From a virus: a stretch of 20,893 nucleotides of DNA. The notes beneath the pieces were generated by a model that searched no databases, was not told the origin of the DNA, and worked only from the letters and a program-made list of their open reading frames with translations. The stretch is from the IMG/VR virus record IMGVR_UViG_3300031957_002968, positions 1 through 20,893 of that record; one strand, written 5' to 3'. Every line of letters starts with the position of its first letter. Positions within the stretch are counted from its first letter, which is position 1. Made by a program: the position numbers and the translations under genes. Positions 1 through 5,858 of this stretch are shown here, piece after piece.

Positions 1-614
1 TGAGCCAGTCGCCTCTCCCACACCGAATCAACGTGGACAGGTTTCCCCCTTACCTGTGAAACCTTTTTCACCACCTTCTTAACGGTGGGTTTGATCAGCT
101 TGAGAATTAAGTCCGCCAGCGGTTTGGCCACCAAGGCAGAAGTTGCAGCCACCAAGGCAATCGTTGTCGTCGTGACCACAGCCTCCACAGGCGGTAGTCC
201 GTCAATCGCTTTTTCCAGAAACGGCTTGGGGAGACCGCTCTCCTCCGTTGCCTTTGGTGTCGGCGCATTTGGCTGAGGTAATCGCGGGATTGCCGGTACG
301 TCAGGGGTTTGGGGTTTCTCGTTCTCGGCATCATCGGTCCGTGGTCTCGCAGGCTGGATTAGCTGAAATTCATGCGGCACGAAATCCATCGGATTGAACG
401 ATGGCACCTGCCCGTGCGGACAAAATGCTCCAACCCGACCTGGATCATCCTGCAGGAGGCTGGGGTTGAGCTTGGCGTCCGGGTGCACTGGAACGCAACC
501 CGGCATTTCAATAATTGGTGGCCCCAGCTCCAGCGTGACTGGTGGTGCCGTGGGCGGTGTACCTGTGGGTATCTCCCGGATCTGCGGGATGCGGATCTCT
601 GGGATATCAGGCAT
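1..614 (-). CDS. Proline-rich single-TM phage protein, 3' end outside the window
   Basis: I translated this frame codon by codon: it starts at the ATG at 614 and stays open for 204 codons to the left edge, so the C-terminus is missing. The start overlaps the stop of the upstream gene by one base (TGATG). Residues 1-135 are very rich in Pro, Ile and Glu, beginning MPDIPEIRIPQIREIP. Residues 143-163 form a hydrophobic Ala/Val/Thr segment that looks like a membrane helix, and residues 172-184 are Lys-rich (KPTVKKVVKK). I recall this plan (proline-rich head, one TM, basic stretch) and its pairing with a small TM gene from T4-like marine cyanophages, where the function is unknown. No catalytic motif is visible. 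Function is not assigned; a virion or envelope-associated role is only a guess. Confidence 0.82.
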   Translation of the reverse strand, partial: MPDIPEIRIPQIREIPTGTPPTAPPVTLELGPPIIEMPGCVPVHPDAKLNPSLLQDDPGRVGAFCPHGQVPSFNPMDFVPHEFQLIQPARPRTDDAENEKPQTPDVPAIPRLPQPNAPTPKATEESGLPKPFLEKAIDGLPPVEAVVTTTTIALVAATSALVAKPLADLILKLIKPTVKKVVKKVSQVRGKPVHVDSVWERRLA

Positions 615-838
615 CAGAAGGGCAGAGCCGGACCAGTCACGTCAGGCATCTTGGGCATGGCGCCCTTGATCTTGCCCTCCAGCTCAGCCTCGATGTGCTC
701 GGTCACCTTGCCGCCGATTCGCTCCATGCTGTCGTCCATGAATTTGTCGAACTGCAGGTAGCTGATAACCAGCGCTGCGGTCATGGAGCCGCTCAGCAAA
801 AAGCTGGTGATGGCCATCAAATCAATGATCTTTCGCAT
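614..838 (-). CDS. Small one-TM membrane protein (74 aa)
   Basis: The protein begins MRKIIDLMAITSF. Residues 5-29 form one hydrophobic helix, followed by an acidic/basic amphipathic stretch (DKFMDDSMERIGGKVTEHIE, about 31-50) and a Pro-containing end (PALPF). The frame could extend upstream to 901, but I chose the ATG at 838 because the N-terminus then has the basic-then-hydrophobic form of a membrane anchor, and because the region above 838 carries another coding-like frame. A weak AAAGG lies upstream of the start. The stop overlaps the ATG of the proline-rich TM gene by one base, so the two are probably translated together and may form a membrane-associated pair. I recall similar pairs in cyanophages. 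A single-TM protein could suggest a holin, but nothing specific supports that. Confidence 0.78.
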   Translation of the reverse strand: MRKIIDLMAITSFLLSGSMTAALVISYLQFDKFMDDSMERIGGKVTEHIEAELEGKIKGAMPKMPDVTGPALPF

Positions 839-960
839 TGAGGATTGCCTTTTCGTTGGCGTATGGCTCGACTGTAAGGAACTCGATGGCATCCTGCACA
901 TAGGGCTCCAGCCAGTCAGGCGGCCAGCAATACTCCCAGTTGTCCGGGTTGGTTAGACAT
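822..960 (-). pseudogene. Small Trp-rich ORF disrupted by a one-base frameshift near its start
   Basis: From position 950 down to a TGA at 822 one frame reads 42 sense codons of convincing protein (NPDNWEYCWPPDWLEP, then YVQDAIEFL and EPYANEKAIL), overlapping the next gene's start by 17 nt as phage genes often do. This frame has no ATG. An ATG at 960 lies in another frame, which reads only 14 codons (MSNQPGQLGVLLAA) before a stop. Removing one base near 947-952 would join ATG-Ser-Asn to the NPDNWEY frame. The site contains CCC followed by G, so +1 slippage is conceivable, but a simple indel or sequencing error is the plainer explanation. Function unknown; I loosely recall similar WPPDWL proteins in cyanophages. 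Confidence 0.55.
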
Positions 961-962
961 GG

Positions 963-999
963 AAAAACAACTACCCGCCAGAAGGCTGACAGGTAGTTG
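963..999 (-). terminator. Intrinsic terminator downstream of the barrel-protein gene
   Basis: On the minus strand a 14-bp stem (arm 999-986 pairing with 981-968, one T-G wobble and a second wobble in the inner part) closes a CCTT tetraloop and is followed directly by TTTTT (967-963). This is a textbook rho-independent terminator for minus-strand transcription. It lies about 50 nt past the stop of the barrel-like gene and just before the ATG of the frameshifted small ORF, so it separates the barrel gene from the left-end membrane genes. Confidence 0.85.
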
Positions 1000-1015
1000 C
1001 GCGTGACGATGAGTT

Positions 1016-1052
1016 GATCGAAGGCCTGCCGAAACAGGCCGTGGTTTCGATC
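1016..1052. repeat. Two-part inverted repeat at the 3' end of the barrel gene
   Basis: The arms 1016-1022 and 1046-1052 (GATCGAA/TTCGATC) pair, and directly inside them 1023-1028 pairs with 1035-1040 (GGCCTG/CAGGCC) around a 6-nt loop. A 5-nt bulge (1041-1045) separates the two helices on one side. The structure begins at the stop codon of the barrel gene and is not followed by a T run, so it is more likely an mRNA 3'-end or transcript-stabilising hairpin than a second terminator. Confidence 0.6.
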
Positions 1053-1419
1053 AGAACTTGTACTTGGAGCCGAGCTTGAGGCCGTAGCTGTTGCTTTTGG
1101 CGCCAGTGGCCATGCTCACTTCGGTGTAGAGACCGAGCTTGCCGTCAGCGGTGACAGGTGCACTCAGACCAGTCTTGGCGGAGAAGTTGTAGTCGGTTGC
1201 GCCACCCTCGGGGAACACAATCTGGGGGCCGCCTTGGATGTACCAGGCGCCGGCCTCGTAGCCGACGTGGGCATCAATGGCACCACCGCCGGAGGTCTGG
1301 TTACCAGCAAAACCCAAGTTGTACTCGGGGTTCACGTAGAAACCGTCAGCTTTGGCTGCAGGAGCCATAGCGACACCCAGTGCCACAACGGCGAGAGCAG
1401 CAGAAGCAGTCTTAAACAT
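1051..1419 (-). CDS. Secreted outer-membrane beta-barrel-like protein (122 aa)
   Basis: The protein begins MFKTASAALAVVALGVAMAP with a clean Sec signal peptide; cleavage is likely after AAKA-DG at about residue 24-25 (AxA-type site). The mature part is Gly/Tyr-rich with alternating hydrophobic residues (FYVNPEYNLGF, HVGYEAGAWYIQGGP, LGLYTEVSMATG, YGLKLGSKYKF) and ends in Phe, the classic C-terminal signal of outer-membrane beta-barrels. At about 98 mature residues it could make only a very small barrel or a multimer. An in-frame ATG 7 codons upstream (1440) exists, but starting at 1419 gives the standard signal peptide. Similar proteins occur, to my recollection, in cyanophages and cyanobacteria. 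Its role (altering the host envelope, or superinfection exclusion) is inference. It is closed off downstream by a strong terminator, so it may be expressed as a unit with the small genes upstream. Confidence 0.75.
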   Translation of the reverse strand: MFKTASAALAVVALGVAMAPAAKADGFYVNPEYNLGFAGNQTSGGGAIDAHVGYEAGAWYIQGGPQIVFPEGGATDYNFSAKTGLSAPVTADGKLGLYTEVSMATGAKSNSYGLKLGSKYKF

Positions 1420-1445
1420 TGGAGTGTTGTAACACAACATCCCCG
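1420..1445 (-). promoter_or_regulatory. Hairpin in the translation-start region of the barrel gene
   Basis: A perfect 6-bp inverted repeat, TGTTGT(1439-1434)/ACAACA(1430-1425) with a 3-nt loop, sits between a GGGG run (1444-1441) and the chosen ATG at 1419. The outer GGGG can also pair with CTCC (1424-1421), lengthening the stem and burying the only purine-rich ribosome-binding candidate. Folding of the inner stem alone would bring GGGG to about 6 nt from the ATG. Translational control, or an operator palindrome, is therefore possible; both are inference. Confidence 0.4.
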
Positions 1446-1463
1446 AGAGTTTACCGGCGTTGT

Positions 1464-1616
1464 CTACGTGGGCGGTTGATTAACTGGATCGTCAAACGGA
1501 TCCTTGCTGCCCCGGCAAATGGCGACTGCCCGCCGGTAGAAAAAAGAATCCGTTTTACCCGCTTCTTCAAGCGCTTGTTTGATCTTGCGCCAGTTGTCGC
1601 GGGTGTGCTGATCCAT
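1464..1616 (-). CDS. Small conserved-looking phage protein (50 aa)
   Basis: The ORF runs from an ATG at 1616 to a TAG at 1464-1466; its ATG immediately abuts the TAG of the upstream 44-aa gene, with GGCAGG a few bases before it as a possible ribosome binding site. The protein begins MDQHTRDNWRKIKQALEEAG, probably a charged helix, followed by TDSFFYRRAVAICRG and a short acidic/Pro-rich tail (DPFDDPVNQPPT). There is no signal peptide or TM segment. I believe I have seen close relatives in cyanophage genomes, without a known function. The head-to-tail packing with two other tiny genes and protein-like composition support it being real. Confidence 0.7.
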   Translation of the reverse strand: MDQHTRDNWRKIKQALEEAGKTDSFFYRRAVAICRGSKDPFDDPVNQPPT

Positions 1617-1751
1617 CTACCTGCCCTGACCGCGATACTTCTTCCTACCGTGGCTAGGTTTTGAGTGTTGACCCGCACCTTGACGGGTTTTCTTAGGCTT
1701 TCCAGGGCGGTGTTCAATTCGCCCCAGCGCCGTCTTTGACTTGACTGCCAT
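1617..1751 (-). CDS. Small strongly basic protein (44 aa)
   Basis: The ATG at 1751 overlaps the TGA of the preceding gene by one base (TGATG) and the ORF ends in TAG at 1617-1619, right against the next ATG. The protein begins MAVKSKTALGRIEHRPGKPK and continues KTRQGAGQHSKP to KKYRGQGR. It carries many Lys/Arg and almost no acidic residues, suggesting nucleic-acid binding or an intrinsically disordered tail; this is inferred from composition only. I recall near-identical short basic proteins starting MAVKSKTAL in cyanophages, annotated only as hypothetical. Too short for most ORF callers. Confidence 0.72.
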   Translation of the reverse strand: MAVKSKTALGRIEHRPGKPKKTRQGAGQHSKPSHGRKKYRGQGR

Positions 1752-1906
1752 CAGTCGTCAGCCGGGAGCGGTTCGTTGCCTTCGGCTAGCCATTCCTGGA
1801 ACGGCGGATGATCGGCAGTGCAGGTGACTCGAATCAAGCCGTCATCATCGACACGAGCGTAAATAGTTTCTCCTGAGGAGTTTGTGTTGAAGATTTTGTA
1901 AGTCAT
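1751..1906 (-). CDS. Small acidic phage protein (51 aa)
   Basis: The ATG at 1906 overlaps the stop of the receptor-binding-like fibre gene by four bases (ATGA), with GGAG about 9 nt upstream inside the fibre gene. The protein begins MTYKIFNTNSSGETIYARVD and ends in an acidic, Pro-containing tail (WLAEGNEPLPADD). The middle (DDGLIRVTCTADHPPFQEWL) resembles short cyanophage proteins ending in a similar EWLAEGN motif, as far as I remember. No catalytic residues are apparent. Coupling to the fibre gene suggests co-expression with the adhesion module; a structural or chaperone role is possible but not shown. Confidence 0.72.
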   Translation of the reverse strand: MTYKIFNTNSSGETIYARVDDDGLIRVTCTADHPPFQEWLAEGNEPLPADD

Positions 1907-3045
1907 AGTTCAGCACTCCAAGCGAGGTAAGCGTCTGCAGTTTTAGCAACTGCCTTTGATCCTTGCCCTGCAGTCAAGCCGCTTGCGACTTGGAAATAAA
2001 AATCGGAACCATAAGCAGAAGCATGGTCAAAAAATGGCACAGCGCTACAAACAGAATCTGAAGTCTGATAAAAAATTTGGTAATCAGTTGCATCACCCGA
2101 GGTTTCGATCGCGGTCGGTGCAGTTCGCATAGTTACTGGAAATGCCTTAAACGCTTGGCAAAGGGTAGTGTTTCGGTTGTAACCCATGGCGAAAGAGTCA
2201 CTACCAGTGCCGCTGTCCTGAATTTTGTAGTAATACCGCTGACACTTCGCCAGCTCATCGCCGTAGCTCCTGTGCTCAAACGGTGTGGCGACAGAACCGA
2301 CTTCTAGTTGGACGCCGGTAATAAGCCATTCATTAGAAGTGCTATCACCCAGGTTTAAGCTAGGTGAGCGATTGCTGAGCGTTGTTTGCCACGTCTCCGA
2401 AGGTGTTCCTGCCAAGTCTGGTCCAATTTGCATATAAAACCTAAAAGCAAGACCCACAGTGTTATCATTGGCAAGTGCAGTCGAAGTGTTTCCCGGTATC
2501 GTAATTGTTTTGTATTCCCAAGTGTCAGCAGACGAAATAGTGTAAGTCGTTGCATATTGACTGGCGTCATCGTAATGATAAATCCATAGACCGTAATCGC
2601 CAGTTTTATTAGACCTAACCCAAAAAGAAAGCGTCATAGATTGCGCTCCAGAAGTTCCGTACTGGAGATGCTGTAGGTTTTGAGATTCAACCTTTGTCTC
2701 AACAAACGCTTCTTGACTACCAGTAGGGGTTCCTGTAGTTGTGCAGTCAACCTTGAAACTGGTTGAAAAACCTGCTGGCGCAATAGACGATTGAGCTACA
2801 TCAAAAACAGCAGAAGTACCTTCACTGAACTTCCACATGTCAAGAGTGCTGCCGTTGGCACCTGTAAAACTCGTCCCCCGTTGAGCCACCTGCATCGCAC
2901 CGTTGATGAGCAGGTTGCGATTGCTAAGCGGTCCAGCAGTCGGATACGCCACGCCATCAACTGTGACGTGACCGCTGGTGTCAATGGAAATGCCGCCGTC
3001 AGTTGTTGACGTGCTCTTGATCGAATTGACCTTGATCGTAGACAT
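1903..3045 (-). CDS. Tail fibre / receptor-binding-like protein (380 aa)
   Basis: The N-terminus (MSTIKVNSIKS, then Thr/Asp-rich to about 40) looks like a short attachment segment. Residues 42-57 carry the phage adhesin motif NRNLLINGAMQVAQRG, followed by a beta-rich region, and residues 243-272 carry the matching closing motif (TGVQLEVGSVATPFEHRSYG, then ELAKCQRYYY). These two motifs bracket a jelly-roll-like, carbohydrate-binding-type domain common in phage fibres and cyanophages. A separate C-terminal domain spans about 274-380. The ATG overlaps the TGA of the upstream fibre gene by one base, and a perfect AAGGAGGTG lies 7 nt before it. The domain type suggests it contacts the host surface and could set host range; receptor unknown. 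Confidence 0.85.
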   Translation of the reverse strand: MSTIKVNSIKSTSTTDGGISIDTSGHVTVDGVAYPTAGPLSNRNLLINGAMQVAQRGTSFTGANGSTLDMWKFSEGTSAVFDVAQSSIAPAGFSTSFKVDCTTTGTPTGSQEAFVETKVESQNLQHLQYGTSGAQSMTLSFWVRSNKTGDYGLWIYHYDDASQYATTYTISSADTWEYKTITIPGNTSTALANDNTVGLAFRFYMQIGPDLAGTPSETWQTTLSNRSPSLNLGDSTSNEWLITGVQLEVGSVATPFEHRSYGDELAKCQRYYYKIQDSGTGSDSFAMGYNRNTTLCQAFKAFPVTMRTAPTAIETSGDATDYQIFYQTSDSVCSAVPFFDHASAYGSDFYFQVASGLTAGQGSKAVAKTADAYLAWSAEL

Positions 3046-4175
3046 CAGCTGGCACCTCCTTCAAGTGCGGTAAGGCGAGCCTCAAGGGAGGCGTTGGCGG
3101 TTTCTAGGGTCTCGATCTTGGCGATAGCTTCTTGGAGCGCAGCGGTCAACAGTGGGACAAGCTTGGATTGGTCGATGCCTTGATAAACAGGATTGCCGTC
3201 GTCGTCAACCGCATCCTTTTCACCTGAGATTGCTTCAGGCACAACATCCTGCACTTCATGGGCAAGAAAACCATCAACTGTTTTATTTGGATCCGCAATA
3301 AAGTTGAAACGTGCAGGGTTCAGTTGCTGCAAGCGAGTAATGCCGTCAGTAACTGGAACAACGTTTTCCTTCAGGCGGTAGTCGGAAGATGTGCTGTAAT
3401 CAGTAGATGAGCCACTTGTGCGAATGCTTCCAACAACCCCGTTATTGTTTCTGAACTCAATGTGGGCAATATCAGACGTGGTGGCTTGCCTGAAGTAAGC
3501 AGATGCCTGAGAGACATCACCCTCAACTGCTAGTCTTGGCGTCCCAAAAATGTTGCTAGCGCCATTGGAAGGGAGAGATACTGTTCCAGCCCTTGTTATA
3601 CTCATCCGCCCCGTCGGAGAAGACGCGCCATCCGCAGTAGTGGAGAACACTAGGCGCCCTGGCATGTCGTTGGCGCCAGGGGTGGCATCTATTTCTGCTT
3701 CAATCCGTGCGGCCTCTACAAACTGTGTACCATCATTTCCACTAAAACGTATATCACCAATGTTCCAATTGCCGCCCACTGCTCCATTAGATCCAACGGT
3801 GCTACCGTCACTTTTGGCTAAATGAAGGCTAGCTACTGCAACACCGCCGCCGTTGTTGCAAATCAACGCAAGACTAGACGTAGCCGCATCTGTTCCTTCA
3901 ACCTGAAAACGGGTTGTATCTGTTGAATTGTTAAAGTTTGCCCGCGCAGTAGACGTGCCAACTAAGAGGCGACCCGAGCCGTCGATGTTGACCGAATCGT
4001 CAGAGGCGTTGCCGTTGATGTCTAGCGGTCCCAGGTCGATGTTGCCGGTGCTTTCCTCAACAATGAAGGTGCCGCCGTTCTTCGCCGGGATGGTGATGCT
4101 GGTGTCCGTACCAGCAACTGCGGGAACATCAATCTCGATGCTGCCGGAAGTAGAGCCGTTAATTTTGAGTCCCAT
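3045..4175 (-). CDS. Tail fibre protein with C-terminal S74 intramolecular chaperone (376 aa)
   Basis: The N-terminus (MGLKINGSTSGSIEIDVPAV) matches the attachment segment of many phage fibres. The middle is beta-rich and contains DGSGRLLVGTS at about 65-75. From residue 264 a peptidase S74 (endosialidase-type) intramolecular chaperone domain begins, with the signature SDYRLKENV; the predicted auto-cleavage pair is Ser264 and Lys269, as known for the family. It continues to a C-terminal coiled coil (about 340-372) ending EGGAS. S74 domains trimerise the fibre and then cut themselves off, so about 112 residues would be released. The ATG overlaps the stop of the previous fibre gene (TAATG) and has AAGGAGGTG 7 nt upstream. 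It shares a 30-bp identical repeat with the neighbouring S74 gene. Confidence 0.88.
   Translation of the reverse strand: MGLKINGSTSGSIEIDVPAVAGTDTSITIPAKNGGTFIVEESTGNIDLGPLDINGNASDDSVNIDGSGRLLVGTSTARANFNNSTDTTRFQVEGTDAATSSLALICNNGGGVAVASLHLAKSDGSTVGSNGAVGGNWNIGDIRFSGNDGTQFVEAARIEAEIDATPGANDMPGRLVFSTTADGASSPTGRMSITRAGTVSLPSNGASNIFGTPRLAVEGDVSQASAYFRQATTSDIAHIEFRNNNGVVGSIRTSGSSTDYSTSSDYRLKENVVPVTDGITRLQQLNPARFNFIADPNKTVDGFLAHEVQDVVPEAISGEKDAVDDDGNPVYQGIDQSKLVPLLTAALQEAIAKIETLETANASLEARLTALEGGAS
3053..3061 (-). promoter_or_regulatory. Shine-Dalgarno site embedded in an upstream coding end
   Basis: AAGGAGGTG on the minus strand, 7 nt before the ATG at 3045, is a near-consensus ribosome binding site. 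It is also codons of the conserved EGGAS C-terminus of the S74 fibre gene upstream. It fixes the start of the receptor-binding-like gene at 3045. Confidence 0.85.
3950..3979. repeat. 30-bp direct repeat, copy 1
   Basis: These 30 bases are identical to 5029-5058, in the same orientation and reading frame, and encode the SGRLLVGTS motif of the two S74 fibre proteins. Flanking sequence diverges. The copies lie 1079 bp apart. Confidence 0.9.
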
Positions 4176-5215
4176 TAGGAAGCACCTCCTTCGAGTTGGG
4201 CGACGCGGGTTTCAAGCTGTTCTATTCGTTCCATCGCCTCCTGCAGAGCCTTGACCGACTTCATGTAAAGCACCGAATAGTTAACCGACTTGGTGACAGT
4301 GCCGGTTTCGCGCTCTTCGGTGGTGTAGGTGGGATCACCGTTTTCATCAAGTACCGGATCACCGTTCTTGTCAAGAAGGGGGATTTGAACGGTTTCGCGG
4401 TCAGGAGATTCAGTGACCAAACCGGGGGAGACAAGTTCAACCTCTTGGGCGATGAGACCGATTTGAGTATGGGTCTGACCTTCCTTGAAGTTGTAGTTGC
4501 GGACTTGAAGAGCTTTTAGGTCGTCCCACTGCGAAGATGCGTCAACGATGTTCTCCTTTAGCTTTACGTCGGAGATGCCGGTGTAGCTGTTGTTAGTGTT
4601 CTGGACGTTACCGTTTGACCACACATAGTAGGAAATTGTGCCGCCCGAGTTGATTGTTGATCGGTTATATCCACCAGAGTAAATAGATATTGAAGTTCCA
4701 GCAGCAGATCCTGTATAAGACTCATGCACCTCGTCTGCGCCAAAGCAACGGTTGCGTCCATTTGCCTGAATCCGCATCCGCTCCGTCGTAGTAGTCGCTC
4801 CTTGAGCAGTGGTGTTAAACCTTAAGTTAGTTGAGGCGGAACTGGCTGTATGGTCGTGCTCTGCATAGCACTCAATTTGGGCGCAAGTAACACCTGTGCC
4901 GCTGTCATTAGAAGCGAAATAGAAATGACCTATGTCATTACCGGCAACAACGCTGTCATCATTTCGCGCAATGGTTATTTCACCACCGCCGCCAGCAACA
5001 ACTTGAAGGTCGCCGCGGACAAAGTTACTAGACGTGCCAACTAAGAGGCGACCCGAGCTGTCAACCGTGGTGCGAGTGCTGCCGCCCGTGACAACGTTGA
5101 CCGTATCCGTACCAAACGAAATGCCGGTGTTTGTATCAGTGCCCTGAAGTGCAGGGGTTGTAGCTGAGCCGTTGACTCCTGCTACTCCGTCGTCGCCGCT
5201 AAGAGTTAATGCCAT
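4175..5215 (-). CDS. Tail fibre protein with C-terminal S74 intramolecular chaperone (346 aa)
   Basis: The N-terminal part (MALTLSGDDGVAGVNGSATT) is a phage fibre attachment-type segment. VDSSGRLLVGTS (51-62) and ERMRIQANG (145-153) are the recurrent motifs of phage fibre shafts. The S74 chaperone starts at SDVKLKENI, with Ser215 and Lys220 as the expected self-cleavage pair, followed by the typical GLIAQEVE (253-260) and a terminal coiled coil (about 318-342) ending EGGAS. Auto-cleavage would release about 131 residues. It starts 3 nt after the stop of the 203-aa fibre gene; no good Shine-Dalgarno is visible there, so it probably depends on coupling. It is paralogous to the next fibre gene in architecture but diverged in the shaft. 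Confidence 0.88.
   Translation of the reverse strand: MALTLSGDDGVAGVNGSATTPALQGTDTNTGISFGTDTVNVVTGGSTRTTVDSSGRLLVGTSSNFVRGDLQVVAGGGGEITIARNDDSVVAGNDIGHFYFASNDSGTGVTCAQIECYAEHDHTASSASTNLRFNTTAQGATTTTERMRIQANGRNRCFGADEVHESYTGSAAGTSISIYSGGYNRSTINSGGTISYYVWSNGNVQNTNNSYTGISDVKLKENIVDASSQWDDLKALQVRNYNFKEGQTHTQIGLIAQEVELVSPGLVTESPDRETVQIPLLDKNGDPVLDENGDPTYTTEERETGTVTKSVNYSVLYMKSVKALQEAMERIEQLETRVAQLEGGAS
4183..4191 (-). promoter_or_regulatory. Shine-Dalgarno site embedded in the EGGAS coding end
   Basis: AAGGAGGTG lies exactly 7 nt before the ATG at 4175 and is encoded within the final EGG codons of the upstream S74 fibre gene, the same arrangement and spacing as at 3053-3061. Confidence 0.85.
5029..5058. 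repeat. 30-bp direct repeat, copy 2
   Basis: Identical over 30 bases to 3950-3979, in the same orientation and frame, encoding SGRLLVGTS within the second S74 fibre gene. It could support homologous recombination between the two fibre genes. Confidence 0.9.
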
Positions 5216-5218
5216 GGC

Positions 5219-5830
5219 TCAGACGATAACCCAGGTGGACCCTGATGGGATTGTAACTGTGGCGCCGGAATCAATAGTGATCGGACCAGCTGACATTGCG
5301 TTGGTGGACGAGGTGATCGAATAGTCAGTGGTCACATTCTGCCCGTTTTCGTAGAAAACAGCATCTGATCCACCGCCTGACGCTCCACCACCGCCGCCAA
5401 TCGCACCCCACGCCCCATTCGCATATCCTTCAAATGCGTTGTCGTCGGTGTTGTACCGGAACATGCCATTGCTGGCAGTCGGTCGCTGAGCAGTCGTACC
5501 AGCAGCCACATCAATGGCGCCAGTGCCGGTCATGTTCACGTCACCGGCAAAACTCACCGTGCCAGTGAAACTTGGAGAAGCCAGCAGCGCTAAGCCGAAG
5601 TTGGCAGTGCCAATCCCGCCAGCTGCCGAAACCTCAATCCAGGCATCATTTGCCGAGTTGCGGATCTTCAGCGTGTTGGCGTTAGTGTCCGCCCAAATCT
5701 GATAAGCGTACGTCGTCCCGGGTTCGGTGCTGGAACTGTTCTGGCTGACGATTGCCGCCAGGGCGTTGTTGAGATCGCTACGAACGGCGCTACCCGTTCC
5801 ATTGGCGATCACATAATCATGAGTTGCCAC
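5219..5830 (-). CDS. Tail fibre / virion structural protein (203 aa)
   Basis: The GTG start (5830-5828) gives MATHDYVIANGTGSAVRSDL, a module I recognise at the N-terminus of many cyanophage fibre proteins, continuing with WADTNANTLKIRN-type beta repeats. Residues about 143-157 are Gly-rich, and the C-terminus (ITIDSGATVTIPSGSTWVIV) is a short beta-repeat cap shared by many phage adhesins. No catalytic motif is seen. It lies between the J-like tip gene and the S74 fibres, so it is probably a proximal fibre or tip-attachment subunit. No convincing Shine-Dalgarno precedes the GTG. The GTG is preferred because the DYVIANGTG segment directly follows it. Confidence 0.8.
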   Translation of the reverse strand: MATHDYVIANGTGSAVRSDLNNALAAIVSQNSSSTEPGTTYAYQIWADTNANTLKIRNSANDAWIEVSAAGGIGTANFGLALLASPSFTGTVSFAGDVNMTGTGAIDVAAGTTAQRPTASNGMFRYNTDDNAFEGYANGAWGAIGGGGGASGGGSDAVFYENGQNVTTDYSITSSTNAMSAGPITIDSGATVTIPSGSTWVIV

Positions 5831-5858
5831 GGCGGCCTATGCGCTCATATCCGCCACT

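Noticed and set aside
107-334. 75-aa minus-strand ORF near the left edge
   Set aside because: It lies wholly inside the open proline-rich frame 1-614, which has a proper overlapping start and a TM segment.
1451-1717. 88-aa minus-strand ORF
   Set aside because: It is out of frame with two well-packed small genes (1464-1616 and 1617-1751) that have better protein-like content and exact stop/start junctions; composition is that of a shadow frame.
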